From Papaver somniferum (Eukaryota > Streptophyta > Magnoliopsida > Ranunculales > Papaveraceae): a DNA stretch of 64,000 nt. This document shows positions 1 through 11,393 of the stretch, piece after piece. Below the pieces are notes generated by a model. It was given only the letters and a program-made list of their open reading frames with translations, did not search any database and had not been told where the DNA came from. Both the position numbers and the translations under genes were made by a program. The stretch spans positions 59,501,830-59,565,829 of the forward strand of contig NC_039360.1 in assembly GCF_003573695.1 (NCBI RefSeq), in the 5' to 3' direction. Each line of letters starts with the position of its first letter. Positions within the stretch are counted from its first letter, which is position 1.

Positions 1-102
1 GCAAAAGTTTTTTTTTAGAGCATGTTGTATTCGTATGTGTACACAGGTTACCATCACGAGTCAACAGTTTGTAAACCCTAAAAACCTTCTTTCCTAAGAA
101 AC

Positions 103-110
103 TATATAAA
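103..110 (+). promoter_or_regulatory. TATA-like box upstream of the 3' ORF of element A
   Basis: TATATAAA lies 55 bases before the ATG at 165, in sequence not shared with the sister elements. It could drive a separate transcript for the small ORF. This is a motif match only, in AT-rich DNA. Confidence 0.35.
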
Positions 111-164
111 TACCAAACCCCTTAGTCACGTTTGCGTACTCCAGGTTATTTTGGTTTGTCAATA

Positions 165-578
165 ATGTCTTCCTCTTCACGAGCTTCTGGTTTTTCTAGA
201 GGCTTTCTTGATAAAGGTATAGGTTTCGAGTCTAAAGGGAGGAAGAAAAGAACCCTAGTAGAAGAAGATCATCCTAATGCCTCATGTTACTATGCATATA
301 CTCATTAGGATGTTGAGAAGGAGGATATGATTTCTGCTGAAGTGTTCCATGACTGTCTTAAGTATTTTGAGGAAGCAAAACTGCAGCTTGTTGATACTCT
401 GAAAAGTCTTGATGTGTTGAAAACTGAGTTGAAAAAGGTTTCAACTGACCTTGGTCTCATAAAATCTCATATCAATGATCTTCACAAAGAGAATCTCTTC
501 TCTGAAGATGCAATGGATGCTGCTAATCACAAGCTCAAAGACGCCAAGACTCATGAGGATCCTGAACCGTCTATTTGA
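165..578 (+). pseudogene. Small 3' ORF with basic N-terminus and coiled coil (element A)
   Basis: Reading from ATG at 165, the frame codes for a Ser-rich start, a basic stretch (KGRKKR) and then an acidic, heptad-rich C-terminus, ending in TGA at 576-578. One in-frame TAG (306-308) interrupts it; the 83 codons after the internal Met at 327 are open. Leu/Ile spacing from about residue 65 to 115 suggests a coiled coil. I see no signal peptide or membrane segment. The family is unknown. It occupies the position that element G1 (28713-37663) and M1 (4786-5170) use for an unrelated-looking small basic/coiled-coil ORF, because the sequence downstream of all three is homologous. It may be a captured host fragment or a relic of the extra 3' ORF of Sireviruses. 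Function is not known. Confidence 0.45.
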
Positions 579-1245
579 CCTTAATTCGTGTTCGGCCATG
601 GCACTGGAGTCTGCTTTTGTTCCTTAACTTGTTGATTTCTTTTATTTTCCTAGTAAATCTTCTATGTTTTTCTTGTTTGTGTTAGAAGAATAACTAGAGT
701 TTGGAATAGCCATTATTGTGATTACACATAGCTATGTCCAACGTTTTCATCTTCATGTTTTTAGATTTATTGGTTTAAAATCTAAATTTGTTTGGAAGAT
801 GAATTTTGCAGTATTAATCTTTATGGTTTTATATATTGAAATACTGTTATGGGATTTGTGTGTTTACGTCCGTGAACTATGATTGTCCCATACCTTGTCA
901 AAAGTAAAGTCTTTCGTATGTCGATATGCATGTATTGATAAAAGAATGAATAGACTTTTGAAAAATACAAAAGTTAAGCCTATTATGTAAATTATTGATG
1001 GAAGATAGGTTAAAATATTTTGTTTGCAAGGATTATGTCTATTGAATGTCGTTATGCGAATAGTGATGGAAAATATAATGAATCCTTGTGTATTCCGCAG
1101 TATTGATCTTCCCTGATCCATACTTTTTTTGTATTACTGTGAGGCTTCGTAAAGTGTCTTATGTTGAGAATTAAAACGGAAAAGTTGATTATTTTTATGA
1201 TTAGCTTAGTTGTTGTTCCGCGAGATACTTTATGTCGAGCATATT
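579..1245 (+). other. 3' noncoding region of element A, upstream part
   Basis: No gene is seen here. From about 650 the sequence is homologous to 33880-34330, 37670-38150 and 53050-53390, and reversed to 61500-61890, so it belongs to the element. It begins right after the swapped small ORF. Confidence 0.6.
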
Positions 1246-1484
1246 CAACTAAATTATCATCTTGTTTGGTTATTTAGTTGTTGCTCCGTAAGTTTTCTTA
1301 AGATGAGCATGACCAATTAAATTGATTACTTTTGTGATTAGTTTGGTTGTGTATTTCGATTAGATTAATTATGGGTTCTCTTGTGATTAATCTAATTGTA
1401 TATTTTTGAGTCTCCATAAGTTCACTTATGTTGGGCATTTTTCGATTAAATTAATCATGGGTTCTCTTGTGGTTAAATTAATTG
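1246..1484 (+). repeat. Array of stem-loops in the 3' noncoding region (element A)
   Basis: Four consecutive imperfect inverted repeats with arms of 14-16 bases: 1246-1259/1267-1280, 1314-1329/1334-1349, 1357-1372/1383-1398 and 1443-1458/1469-1484. Counted by eye, the second and third pair at all 16 positions if G-U pairs are allowed; the first and fourth have one mismatch each. Units are separated by a TCCGTAAGTT..TTATGTTGAGCA-type spacer. Arms differ between units but stay complementary. A fifth, degraded unit may lie at about 1175-1215. Confidence 0.7.
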
Positions 1485-1832
1485 AGTATTTTGGATTCAA
1501 ATTCATACTTGTATGTGATTTGTTATGTCCAAATAAATCCTTCTTTTCTTTCGAAATTAAGGTCGCTCTTGTTGTTCTTTCGGGAATGACATTTTATGGG
1601 AAAGAGTTCTTAATTGAACTTGTGCTTAATTGCCAAATCTTTGTGGGGAGTGCGTCTATGGAATATTATTGGGGTTATCTTGTATCTTTATAAACTCCTT
1701 GATGAATGCATTTAGCTTCGGCTTTATGATTGCATCTAAATAAGATGATGTGTTTCTTTCTTTTGGTCATGAAATGTCTCTTTCGGAAATTTCATTAGGA
1801 TCCCGTTCTTGTACCTTTGAAAATTTTATTGA
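1485..1832 (+). other. 3' noncoding region of element A, downstream part
   Basis: No gene is supported. A short open frame here (1406-1693) overlaps the stem-loops and is not preserved in sister copies at 34650-35020 or 53930-54270, so I treat it as chance. Confidence 0.5.
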
Positions 1833-2257
1833 CAAAAAGGGGGAGAGTTAATATGTAGTTCGCACTACAAATACATATGGTTTTCGGATCATTTTTTAAG
1901 GGGGAGTGGTTTCCATGTGAGATGGAGTATTGACTAAGGGGGAGTGATACATATCACCATAGTATTGTTGTATAAGTTGTGATACAATTAAACTTTGACG
2001 CTTTGTAATGATACTATGACACTGTATAACATTGATTGAGAACTCTTGTTTTCTCGTTGTTATAGCTACGGATTTTCAACAACGATGATGCTGAACTTAC
2101 AACCTTTGGGATCATTGGAGTACTTGGAAGTGACGAAGATTTCGAGTAATGTTGAAGATTAGACATGTGGGATAGGATCTACAAAAGTTAAATTATTTAT
2201 TTTTTGTAGTCCATATGTATTGATAGTTTTGTCACTAAAATTGACAAAGGGGAAGAT
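1833..2257 (+). promoter_or_regulatory. Repeated polypurine tracts ending at the 3' LTR (element A)
   Basis: Polypurine runs occur at 1833-1846, 1898-1909, 1936-1947 and directly before the LTR at 2245-2256 (AAAGGGGAAGA). The last is the plus-strand primer site. Multiple copies of the tract upstream of the 3' LTR are a known signature of Sireviruses. Confidence 0.7.
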
Positions 2258-4610
2258 TGTTAGAGCATTGCTCGGTCGAACTCGCATGCGTTGCTATCTC
2301 AAGCATGTTTTTCAATGTTAGTGATCAAACTATAAGTCTTGATTTCTAGTCTAATATAGATAAGGTAGCGTACTAGGATAGAAAGTGTAGTTGAGCTCAA
2401 GAACTCCATGGCAATCATCATACAAGACGAAGGACTACTCAAGGAACCGGTGGATCTTCATCGACTAAAAGTTATGTGGAGACTTGAACTTATCTATCAC
2501 TCAAAAGTCTATTTATCTCCTATCTTGAGACAAAAGTCGTTTTGCTATATAGACTCAGATGATACACATTTGCTATTTCGAGCTGAGTTTATCTCGCCTA
2601 TCTATTTCTCGAAATATGTGTTGGTAAGCTTTCGCTTTAGCCAAGTTCATCTTTACCTAGTGACGAAAGTCATGACAAGTTTAAATCACTTTGAAAATTG
2701 CTTACTTTGACGAAAAATAGTTTGTGAATAACAACTATAGAATATCAACGTCCTCTAAGAATGTTTCAATGATTGAAATGAGAGTTTAAATTATATAACC
2801 ATCGGAGGATATAAGCATTGTTGTGGAAACACATATATGTATAAGTCCTTATTCCTTGAACCGAAGTTTTCGAACTTTGTTGATCAAGAGAACCGAAATG
2901 GTGGCGTGAGCCAAGTCCGCAAACTGGCGGAAGTTCTCAACCCGAGAAATTCTGCTGGAGTTTGAGAACTCCGTCCGGGAACTTAAGTCTGCGAACTTGA
3001 GTAGGTTATATTTGAAAACGATGTTTGTGAACTTATTCTTATATAAACTAAGGAATACAAATTGCAAACCGTGGCTATATAGTTCATGAACCGATTCGAG
3101 TGAATCAAATCGTTTTTGCTTCAATTGTGTCTTGTGTAGTTACATAAGATTTCCTTGCAATTGAACAACTCTCTAACTAGTTCATTTGAGTCACTTGAAT
3201 TAGTTATTGTGAAGAAGAATATGGTTGATATGAAAGTGATCATATGGCTAACCATTTGGTTGATTATTGTTGAACCAACAATTGTACAAGTTTGGGTACG
3301 GTTACACAAGCCTAGAAACGTGCATTTCATTTGTGTGTAACAAGCTAGTTTTCGATCTAACGGTTGAAAGATATTAGCTTGAATGTAATTAGGTTTTCAT
3401 CTAACGGTGAATATTGAATGCTTTGTTACCAAGCTAACATTGATTGCAAACCCTGATTTGAAAGACTATATAAGGGAGTACTCTAGTAACTGGGAAACCT
3501 AATCCCCACACCTTCTGTGTGATACTAGTTGTGCTAAGTTAGAGTTGATTCTCCTTTAACCTTTGGATTCTTCTTCTAAACCAGGTTAACGACTTAAAGA
3601 ATTCATTGGGATTGTGAAGCCATACAGATATTACTTTCTTGTAGTTGTGTGATCTGATCTTGTTGTTTCTATCGTACGAGTACAATTGTAATAATTGGCT
3701 TGAGATTGATATCTCCGATAGGAAAGATATAAAATAAATCACAAACACTTCGTCTCATCGTTTGTGATTCCACAATATCTTTTTTCGCTGCGCCGATTAA
3801 GATTATTGTGAGGTGATTGACAATACTTGGTTATTCTTCGGGAATATAAGTCTGGTTTATCAATTGCTTCATGTTCACCTTGATATATCAAAAGACGGAA
3901 CAAAACTTGGAGGTATATTCGTGGGAGATGGATTTATCTATTACCGTAGACTTTTTTGTGTGATACAAATTTGTTTATTAAAGTCTTCGACGTTGGGTCG
4001 TAGCAACTCTTAGTTGTGGGTAAGATCATCTAAGCGAATCAAGTACGTAGTATCCTGCTGGGATCAGAGACGTAGGAGCATAACTGTACCTTGGATCAGT
4101 GTGAGATTGATTGGGGTTCAACTACAGTCCAGACCGAAGTTAATTTGGAGTAGGCTAGTGCCTGTAGCGGCTTAATACAGTGTGTGTTCAATCTGGACTA
4201 GGTCCCGGGGTTTTTCTGCATTTTCGGTTTCCTCGTTAACAAAATTCGGGTGTCTGTGTTATTTCTTTTCCGCATTATATTTTGTTATATAATTGAAATA
4301 TCACAGGTTTTGCGTTGTTCAATCAATTAGAATGTCCAACCTTTTGGTTGTTGATTTAAATTGATTAATACTTGGATATTGGTCTTTGGTACCATCCAAG
4401 TTATCTCTCTAGTATTTGATAAAGACTCGCAGATTTCCATTTGCTTGAGTATATATCAAATCGAGAGATTGAGATATAAACTCTTTGATATACTTTTTAT
4501 CTAGATTGAGTCTGACTGTCTAGTTGATTCTCTAGAAAGTATATCGGAGTTTGTACATACAGATTGTTAAGCGAAATATTGGGTGTGGTTGTTGTACCCC
4601 CACTTTTTCA
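2258..4610 (+). repeat. 3' LTR of element A
   Basis: The LTR is 2353 bases, starting TGTTAGAGCA and ending in a T-run plus CA. It follows a polypurine tract on the left. No primer site follows it, which makes it a 3' LTR. It contains a TATA box at 3467-3474. Part of U3 (about 2900-3000) carries degraded copies of an AGTCCGCGAAC-type motif. Confidence 0.8.
3467..3474 (+). promoter_or_regulatory. LTR TATA box (element A)
   Basis: TATATAAG lies about 1.2 kb into the LTR. The same place in every sister LTR has a TATATA-type box, followed about 30 bases on by a conserved AAACCTAATCCCCACACC-like block where transcription would start. That conservation makes this the best U3/R boundary candidate. 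Confidence 0.6.
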
Positions 4611-4785
4611 CATAACAAGTTGCAATATATAAAACCATAAAGAATAAATGAATTTAAATAAATGAATCTAAAATCATTGCAAGATGAAAATCGTTGGAAA
4701 TAGCTATGTGTACTCACAATAATTGTTATTCCAAACCCTAGTTATCCTTATTGAAACACAAGAATAAATTCTCATAAGAAGTTTC

Positions 4786-5170
4786 CTAGACATTAAGACC
4801 TCTAAAAAATAATTTATTGTCCCCCGAACTCCTTGTCGTCAACAGCCATGGGAACATAAGGTTCATGAAGAAATGAGTCAATTCCAACAAACCTTCTAGA
4901 CTAATGCCGAACCAGGGCCTTCTGAATTTCGAGAGTCCTTAAAACAATATCCTTTATTTTCTGAATCTCCTTTCTTGTTTCCTTCAACTCTTCAAGAACC
5001 CCGGAAAACTTCTGTAGATTAGAAGGAACAACTCTTGGTTTACTCGCATTCCTCCTTTTTCTTTTCAAAGTTGAAGATATAGGAGATTTATCTTTTTCCT
5101 TCATGATTGATGGCTTAACAATCATATTAACCTCTTTTCTATCAGAAGACATAATGCTTGGATTCTCCAT
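4786..5170 (-). pseudogene. Small 3' ORF, basic and coiled-coil type (M1 copy)
   Basis: From ATG at 5170 the frame runs 89 codons: a short acidic start, a Lys/Arg-rich middle (KRKRRNASKPR) and a helical stretch with heptad-like spacing (LEELKETRKEIQKIKD). A stop at 4901-4903 cuts it; homology with the G1 copy continues to about 4786 but shifts frame. The basic middle could be a nuclear localisation or nucleic-acid-binding segment; this is inference. The protein family is not recognised. It is the ortholog of the split ORF at 28713-28933 plus 37493-37663. Confidence 0.5.
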
Positions 5171-5516
5171 ATCAATATGAGATTATTAGAGGAATTCACA
5201 AAACAGGCTCAACAAGCAATATTGTGATAAAAAGAATTTTTCAGAGAAGGAAATAAGAATGTAGGGTTACGGAACTTTTATGCACTAAAAGAATTCTCGT
5301 ACTCACAACCCTAAAGAAGGAAAAATTATCGATTTTAACCCTCTTTTACTGATCAAACATAGTAAAATCCTTTCAATATCAATTAGATATGAAAAGATGG
5401 AAGAATTCCAAATTCGTAAAAACAAAACCAAAAAATTCTTTTCCTAAAGCCTGAAGAGTGCAAACTCTTGTCTCTTTTGAACCAGGCACATGAGACAAGA
5501 TACACAATCAACACAA

Positions 5517-7068
5517 TTAAGTTGTGCTGGGGTGAACAATAATTTGTCCACCATAACCTTCTTGACTGGAATTCTTAGACCCATGTTTCATACACTGTTT
5601 AGACCGAATTCTTTTCTCTAGTGGTCTAATTTTTTCTTTGAAAATTAACTTCTTCGGAGAAGAGATGAGATTACATACCTCAGACGACTTCTGAACAAGT
5701 TTGAGCTTGTTAGCTAATCGATTTGCTCTTCGTTGAAGTTTGTTGACATATCTTATCTCATGTGTGTACTTGAAACATTTGGAGAGTTCATGACCCTTGA
5801 GAGTACAATAAGAATATGTCAATATGGAGGATGGTTCAGACGTCATAGATGTGCAAGATGCTGGACAAACGGTAGAACCTGAAAAATTAGAAATAGAATT
5901 TCTAGTAGACAAAGAGAAATCCATTTTATCCTCCAAAGTGGGTTTCTCCCGGAAGAATATCGAGATTGATGTACGTAATGCTACAATTATCAAAATCAAC
6001 ATTTTCACAGAAGAGTGCAACACTTGATTTTTCGTCTTCTTTAGAGTCATAATGATCAAATATTTCATCAAGAGTTGCCACAAGACCTTTGTTTCCAGTG
6101 TATTTTTTATGATTCAAACACTCATTTGAAAAATGACCAAAACCTTTACACTTGAAGCACTGTGGCATATCCTCGTCATCAGTATCCCTGTTTTAAGGAG
6201 GAACACGATTATGAGGTTTAACTGATGATTTAGGTTTATCTCTAGTGAACTGTTTACTTCTCTTCAAAAGAAGATCTTTAAACTGTCTTGTGATCAAACA
6301 GACTGACTTGTCAAGATCTTCATCTGATGAATCAGTCTCAGAGAGATCATCTTCAGAGATGCCAACACTTTTACTTTTATCAAGTAATTTAGTGTTCTTT
6401 TGTGCTTTGAAAGCAATATCCTTTCCAGATTTGGATACATGATCATGATCAAAGATCTTTAACTTCCCAACAAGAGTATTTCTGGAAAGTGCATCAAAGT
6501 TATTTCCTTCTATGATGGCATGTTTCTTAGAGTCGTATCTAGATGGCAATGATCTGAGAATTTTCATCACAATTTCCTTTTCAGGAATAGTCTTACCCAA
6601 CGCAAAAGATGCATTAACAATTTTAGACACTTTGTGATTAAACTCATCAAATGAATCTTCATCTGTCATACGAAGGTTTTCCCAATCAGAATTTAGGTTT
6701 TGAAGCCTAGCTTCTTTTTCACAGGTATTCCCTTCAAATACGGTTTCTAAGATATCTCAGGCTTCTTTAGACTTAGTGAAAGTAGTCACATGGTGCTGAA
6801 GATCTGGGGTAATGGCATGGATGGTTGCATTCAATCCTTCAGAATTTTGCTTTACGACAAGAATCTCGACAGCATCGTAATCACCGATATCCTTAGGAGC
6901 TGTTACATCGTCTTCTGTAACAACTGGAGGATTATAGCCATTAACAACACGTACCCATGATTAAAAATCACGAGCTTGAAGAAAAGCACGCATAACAGTT
7001 TTCCACCATGAGTAATTCGATCCATCGAAGACTGGTGGTACGTTTATAGAGATAGCACTTTTGTTCAT
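5517..7068 (-). pseudogene. gag: gag1 pseudogene: Sirevirus-type Gag, UBN2 half with two zinc knuckles (M1)
   Basis: Translation from ATG at 7068 gives the copia Gag N-terminus (MNKSAISINVPPVFDGSNY, then WW about residue 21), then the UBN2-like helical region, a first zinc knuckle (CFKCKGFGHFSNEC near 6130-6170) and a second (CSYCTLKGHELSKC near 5760-5800). Gag forms the virus-like particle that packages the element RNA in the cytoplasm. The frame is broken by several nonsense codons (for example TAA at about 6960 and a W-to-stop at about 6759) and frameshifts between 5900 and 6200. No protease or pol follows; the next ORF is the small 3' ORF. The same Gag type occurs at 26819-28380 and 44852-45579. 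Confidence 0.75.
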
Positions 7069-7117
7069 AGAGGCAAATCGCTACAAACACAGACTTATAA
7101 GGTCTAAAATGTGTTTG

Positions 7118-7132
7118 CCTGCTCTGATACCA
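7118..7132 (-). promoter_or_regulatory. Primer binding site (M1)
   Basis: On the minus strand TGGTATCAGAGCAGG lies two bases from the LTR end. It matches the usual plant initiator tRNA-Met primer site at its first 12 bases. Confidence 0.75.
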
Positions 7133-8216
7133 ATTGAAAAAGTGGGGGTCTGAAAACCACACCCAATATTTATCTTGGAACTCTGTATGGACTAACTCCA
7201 AGAGTTATTTCTCAATTTCTCAATTCAATCCGCAATCAAACAAATAGAAATTTGCGAGCCCGATTGAATATAAAAATTAACTTGGATGGGATCAAAAACC
7301 AATATCCAAATTCCAATCAATTTATACCAACAACCAAAGGTTGGATTATCTAATTGATTGAACTTACGCACAACCTGTGATATTTCAATTATATAAAAAA
7401 AATATAACGAGGAAAATAAATAACACAGACAACAGAAGTTTTGTTAATGAGGAAACCACAAATACAGAAAAACCTCGGGACCTAGTCCAGATTTGAACAC
7501 CACACTGTATTAAGCCGCTACAGACACTAGCATACTCCAAGTTAACTTCAGACTGGAATGTAGTTGAGCCCTAACCAATCTCACACTGATCAAGGTACAG
7601 TCGCGTTCCCTACGTCTCTAAATCCCAGCAGGACTCTACACACTTGATTCCCTTAGCTGATCTCACCCACAACTAAGAGTTGCTACGACCCAAATTTGAA
7701 GACTTGATAAACCAATCTGTCTCACACAGAAAAATATCTATTGAATAGATAAATATGTCTCCCACAGATATACCGATGAGTTTTGTTTCGTCTTTTGATA
7801 AATCAAGGTGAACAAGAACCAATTGATACACCGGACTTATATTCCCGAAGAACAACCTAGTAATATCAATCACCTCACAGTAATCTTAATCGTATGGTAG
7901 GGAAACAAGATATTGTGGAATCACAAACGATGAGACGAAGATGTTTGTGACTACTTTTTATCTTGCCTATCGGAGATTAAATCTCGAGCAAATCTTAGAG
8001 AAGATAGTACTCAATCATGATAGGAAACAACAAGATCAGAACAAACAACTACAGAGAAAATAGTTAGATATGGATTCACAATCCCAATGAAGTCTTCAAG
8101 TCGTTAACCTACAGGGTTTTGGAGAAAACCTAAGGTTAAAGGAGAATCGACTCTAGTCGCAACTAGTATCACACATGAGGTGTGGGGATTAGGTTTCCCA
8201 GTTGTTAGAGTTCTCA

Positions 8217-8224
8217 TTTATATA
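8217..8224 (-). promoter_or_regulatory. LTR TATA box (M1)
   Basis: TATATAAA on the minus strand, at the position conserved among the LTRs. Confidence 0.5.
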
Positions 8225-8699
8225 GATGCAAATCAGGGTTTGCAATCAATGTTACCTTGGTAACAAAGCATTCAATATTCAATATTCACCGTTAGATGAA
8301 AAACTGATTTGACTCAAGCTAATAACTTTCAATCGTAAGATCAAACTTAGCTTGTTACACACAATTGAAAAGTGACTTCATTTAGATATTAGTAACTGTA
8401 CCTAAACGTTTACACCTTGTTGGCTCAACAAAAGTTAACCGAAGTTAGCCATATGAACACTTTCATATCAACGATATTCATCTTAACCATAACTAGTTCA
8501 AATGACTCAAATGAAACTAGTTTTAGAGTTGTTCAATTTTCTATATTCTCATAGAAGTATACAAAACACAATTGAAGTAAAATCGATTTTGATTCACTTG
8601 AATCAATTCATGACATTATAGCCACGGTTTGCAAAAAAGATTGCATTCCTTATTATATAAATGTATTAGTTCATGAACAAACCGATTTTAGAACTTAAC

Positions 8700-8960
8700 T
8701 TACTCAAGTATACATATGGGTCGCATACCTAAGTAGCCGGACTAAGTTTGGGTTCGCCAGTATGCGAACGGGTACGCATATCACTAAATATACACCAAAC
8801 TCAGCAGAAAATTCTGGAACTTGAACTTGCGCCAGTACGCATACCGGTATGCATGCTATAGTTCTCGGACTTTCATTAAACAACCAGTACGCACACGGGT
8901 ATGCATACTATGGTTCCCGGAATTGGATTACACATATGAAAGTACGCATGCTGTGCTTAT
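8700..8960 (-). repeat. Iterated GTACGCATAC-type palindromic module in U3 (M1 LTR)
   Basis: At least five variants of a GTACGCATACC/GGTATGCATAC motif are spread over this stretch. One copy contains a perfect 14-base palindrome, GCATACCGGTATGC at 8839-8852. The module sits about 0.5-0.7 kb upstream of the TATA box. Related arrays are at 24930-25140, 39640-39850 and 47270-47510. LTRs of the gag2 type have an AGTCCGCGAAC array at the equivalent place. Confidence 0.6.
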
Positions 8961-10343
8961 AATCTAATCATGGTTTAACTGTTCTAAACTCTTATTTCAA
9001 TCACTGAAACATTCTTGGAAGACGACAATAGCTGTCTCACATAAACTATTAGCTCCAAAGCAATTTTCAAGTGATCTAATGATCAATATGAAACATTATG
9101 AGTCTATATCAAATGACTGTCTCACACAAATCATGTAAGATGTTACCAGGTGATTTTCACATGATCATCTTTTGACTTTCTTCAAGAATATAAGATGAAC
9201 TTGGTTAAAGCGAAAGCTTACCAACACATATTTCGAGAAATATGTAAGCGAGCTAAACTCAGCTCGAAATATCAAATGTGTATAATTGAAGTCTATATAG
9301 CTATATGACTTTTGTCTCAAATAGGAGATAGAGTAAATAGACTTTTGAGTGATAGATGAGTTCAAGTCTTCACATAAATTTTGTTGATGAAGTTCCACAA
9401 ACTCCCCTTGGTAGTTCTTCATCTTCAATCGATGAACGCCGTGAAGTCTAAGCTCAACTAAACTTTCTATCCTAATCCGAGACTTAGCTATAAGTAGACT
9501 AGAAATCAAGACTTATAGTTTTGGCAACTAAACTTGACAAACAAGCTTGAGATAGCAACGGTTACGAGTTAGACCAAGCAGTGCTCTAACAATCTCCCCT
9601 TTTGTCAATTTTAGTGACAAAACTATCAATACATATGGATTAGAAAATAAATAAACCTTATAGCTTCTCATCCAAATGCTTGATCTCCTTGGTTCTTCAA
9701 CATTACTCGAACTCTTCGTCACTTCCAAGTACTCCAATGATTCTGAACGTGTTCAACTCAGCATCATAGTTGATGAAGATCCATAGCTATAACAATGAGA
9801 AAACAGTAGCTCTCAATCATTGTTATACAGTGTCATAGTATTACTACACATCATCAATGTTCAATTGTATCACAACTTTGACAACAATACTATTCAATAC
9901 TTCATCTCACATGAAAATCACTCCCCCGTACATAATGATCCGTAAACCATATGTATTTGTAGTGTAAACTACACATTAATTCTCCCCCTTTTTGTCAATA
10001 TAAATTGGAAAAGGTACGAAAACTAGTGGGATCCTAATGAAATTCTCATTGAGATACTTCATGACTAAAACAGAACATATCAACTTTGTTGATGCGATCA
10101 TATAGTCGAAACTAAATGCATTCGTCAAGGAGTTTATAAAGATACAAGATAACTCCTACAATATTCCACAACTGCACTCCCCCACAAAGATTTGGCAATT
10201 AAGCACAAGTTCAATTAAGAACTCTCACCCATAAAATGTCATTCCCGAGAGAACAACAAGAGCGACCTTACTTTCACAAGAAAAGAAGGATTGCTTTGGA
10301 CATTAAAAAATCACATGAAACATGAATTTGTATCCAAAATACT

Positions 10344-10385
10344 CAATTAAATTAACCACAAGAAAACCCATGATTAATTTAATCG
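10344..10385 (-). repeat. Single stem-loop of the 3' noncoding array (M0)
   Basis: Arms 10344-10359 and 10370-10385 are 16 bases each and pair along their whole length if G-U pairs are allowed. This copy has only one clear unit where gag2b and P3 have about six. Confidence 0.6.
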
Positions 10386-10581
10386 GAAATGCTCAACATA
10401 AGAGAACTTATGGAGCCACACGATACATACGCGAGAAGTGGATCAGGAAAAGATCAATACTGCGGAATATTCAAAAATTCATACTATTTTTCATTAATAT
10501 TTGCATAGAGACATGTAATAGACTTAATCTTTGTAAACAAAAGTTCATCCTATCTTCCATCAACATTTGCATAGTGACATA

Positions 10582-11393
10582 CAGTCGAACCTCGATAAGT
10601 GAATGTTCGGTAAATGAATAACCTCGCCAATTGAATAATTTTCTCCGGTCCCGACTTGGGCCAAGGTGATAAGAATAACCTCGCTAAATGCATTAATGAA
10701 TAAAAAAATTTGGATCCTTAAAGGCCCTATAGAAATATAAACGAATAATCACGGAATTATATATAAAAATAAACCAAAATACATAATCAGAAAATTTTAC
10801 ATAAAAATATTTGTAGGAATGAACTCAAAAAGATTCATCTATGGCTGATTGTCTTTTTCTCTTTTTCTTCCACCCAAACCAAAATGCACCGTATCCTTAA
10901 TTTTATGCAATGCTTGCACAATTTCTGGAATATTTTGCTCGTGTTGTAGAAAGTAATTCCTGAAAGTGACCATCGCTTGAAAAGCATCTTTAGATGACAC
11001 ATTTGGTACGACGCTAGTATCATCTGGTTCAGGATCATTCTCATTATTCATTATTGACTCAATAATTTCTTCGTCTGTTAGAGACTCCATAATTGCATCA
11101 TTCTCGATAGGAAAGTTCAAAAAATGTTCGACGTCCATCACATTTCTATAACGTAAATTAGAAATGACACCAGTTAATCCTTAGATTTCTTCTTCTAATT
11201 GACCATTTTCTGGTATACTTGTACATTTTCTCCTATACAATTTAACTTCTTAATTAAGAAAATATTGTCTAAATGAATAAATATCTGTTTATCGATAAAT
11301 GAATATTTTATTCATTTATCGATAAATAAATAACCCCGTTAAACGAATATTTTTTCTTCGTCCCGAGAGCATTCATCTATCGATGTTCGACTG
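10582..11393 (-). mobile_element. pogo-like (Tc1/mariner superfamily) DNA transposon, internally deleted
   Basis: Inverted termini CAGTCGAACCTCGATA (left) and CAGTCGAACATCGATA (right, reversed) are flanked by TA at 10580-10581 and 11394-11395. This end type (CAG..AACCTC.ATAA) and TA target site are those of plant pogo elements such as Lemi1/Emigrant. Only the C-terminal part of a transposase remains. Removing the element rejoins the host retroelement (GACATA then ATAGGCTTAACTT), which shows it inserted after M0. Confidence 0.8.
10839..11245 (-). pseudogene. C-terminal fragment of a pogo/Tigger-like transposase
   Basis: On the minus strand the readable part contains a leucine/glutamate-rich stretch, SNLRYRNVMDVEHFLNFP, then TDEEIIESIM, an acidic segment and a helical tail, stop after 10839. 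This order matches what I know of the C-terminal tail of plant CENP-B/Tigger-type transposases, which follows the DDE/D catalytic domain. The catalytic domain and the N-terminal helix-turn-helix are absent, so it cannot transpose by itself. One in-frame stop lies near 11185; the stretch from 11141 to 10839 (100 codons) is open. A full-length relative elsewhere would have to supply transposase. Confidence 0.6.

Larger units (their letters stand above)
1..4610 (+). mobile_element. 3' part of Sirevirus-like non-autonomous LTR element (element A)
   Basis: This is the 3' portion of a plus-strand long-LTR element: a small ORF region (1-578), a 3' noncoding region with stem-loops and repeated polypurine tracts, and the 3' LTR (2258-4610). 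The 5' LTR and any gag lie left of the window. Assignment rests on the same LTR termini, stem-loop array and polypurine cluster as in the elements at 28934-37492 and 48217-56800. It sits inside a minus-strand relative: the sequence just right of 4610 is the reverse complement of the family's own 3' noncoding region, broken within it. The five bases after the LTR (CATAA) would be the target duplication, but its partner is outside the window. Confidence 0.75.
4611..9591 (-). mobile_element. Minus-strand Sirevirus-like gag1 element (M1), 3' truncated
   Basis: Reading right to left: 5' LTR (7135-9591), primer site (7118-7132), gag1 pseudogene (5517-7068), small 3' ORF (4786-5170) and the start of the 3' noncoding region. 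That region stops abruptly at 4611 where element A begins. No pol domain lies between gag and the 3' ORF, so this was already a gag-only element. Its LTR is also joined on the right to another unit's polypurine tract. Confidence 0.7.
7135..9591 (-). repeat. LTR shared by M1 (as 5' LTR) and M0 (as 3' LTR)
   Basis: The LTR is 2457 bases in reverse orientation. Its left side has the primer site and gag1; its right side has a polypurine tract (reversed ATCTCCCC) and family 3' noncoding sequence. A single LTR flanked by internal sequence on both sides implies a tandem three-LTR structure or recombination between two elements. Confidence 0.75.

Noticed and set aside
3121..3330. Antisense ORF repeated at 49157-49381 and 55670-55858
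   Set aside because: Homologous LTR sequence read backwards; no start, domain or context supports a gene.
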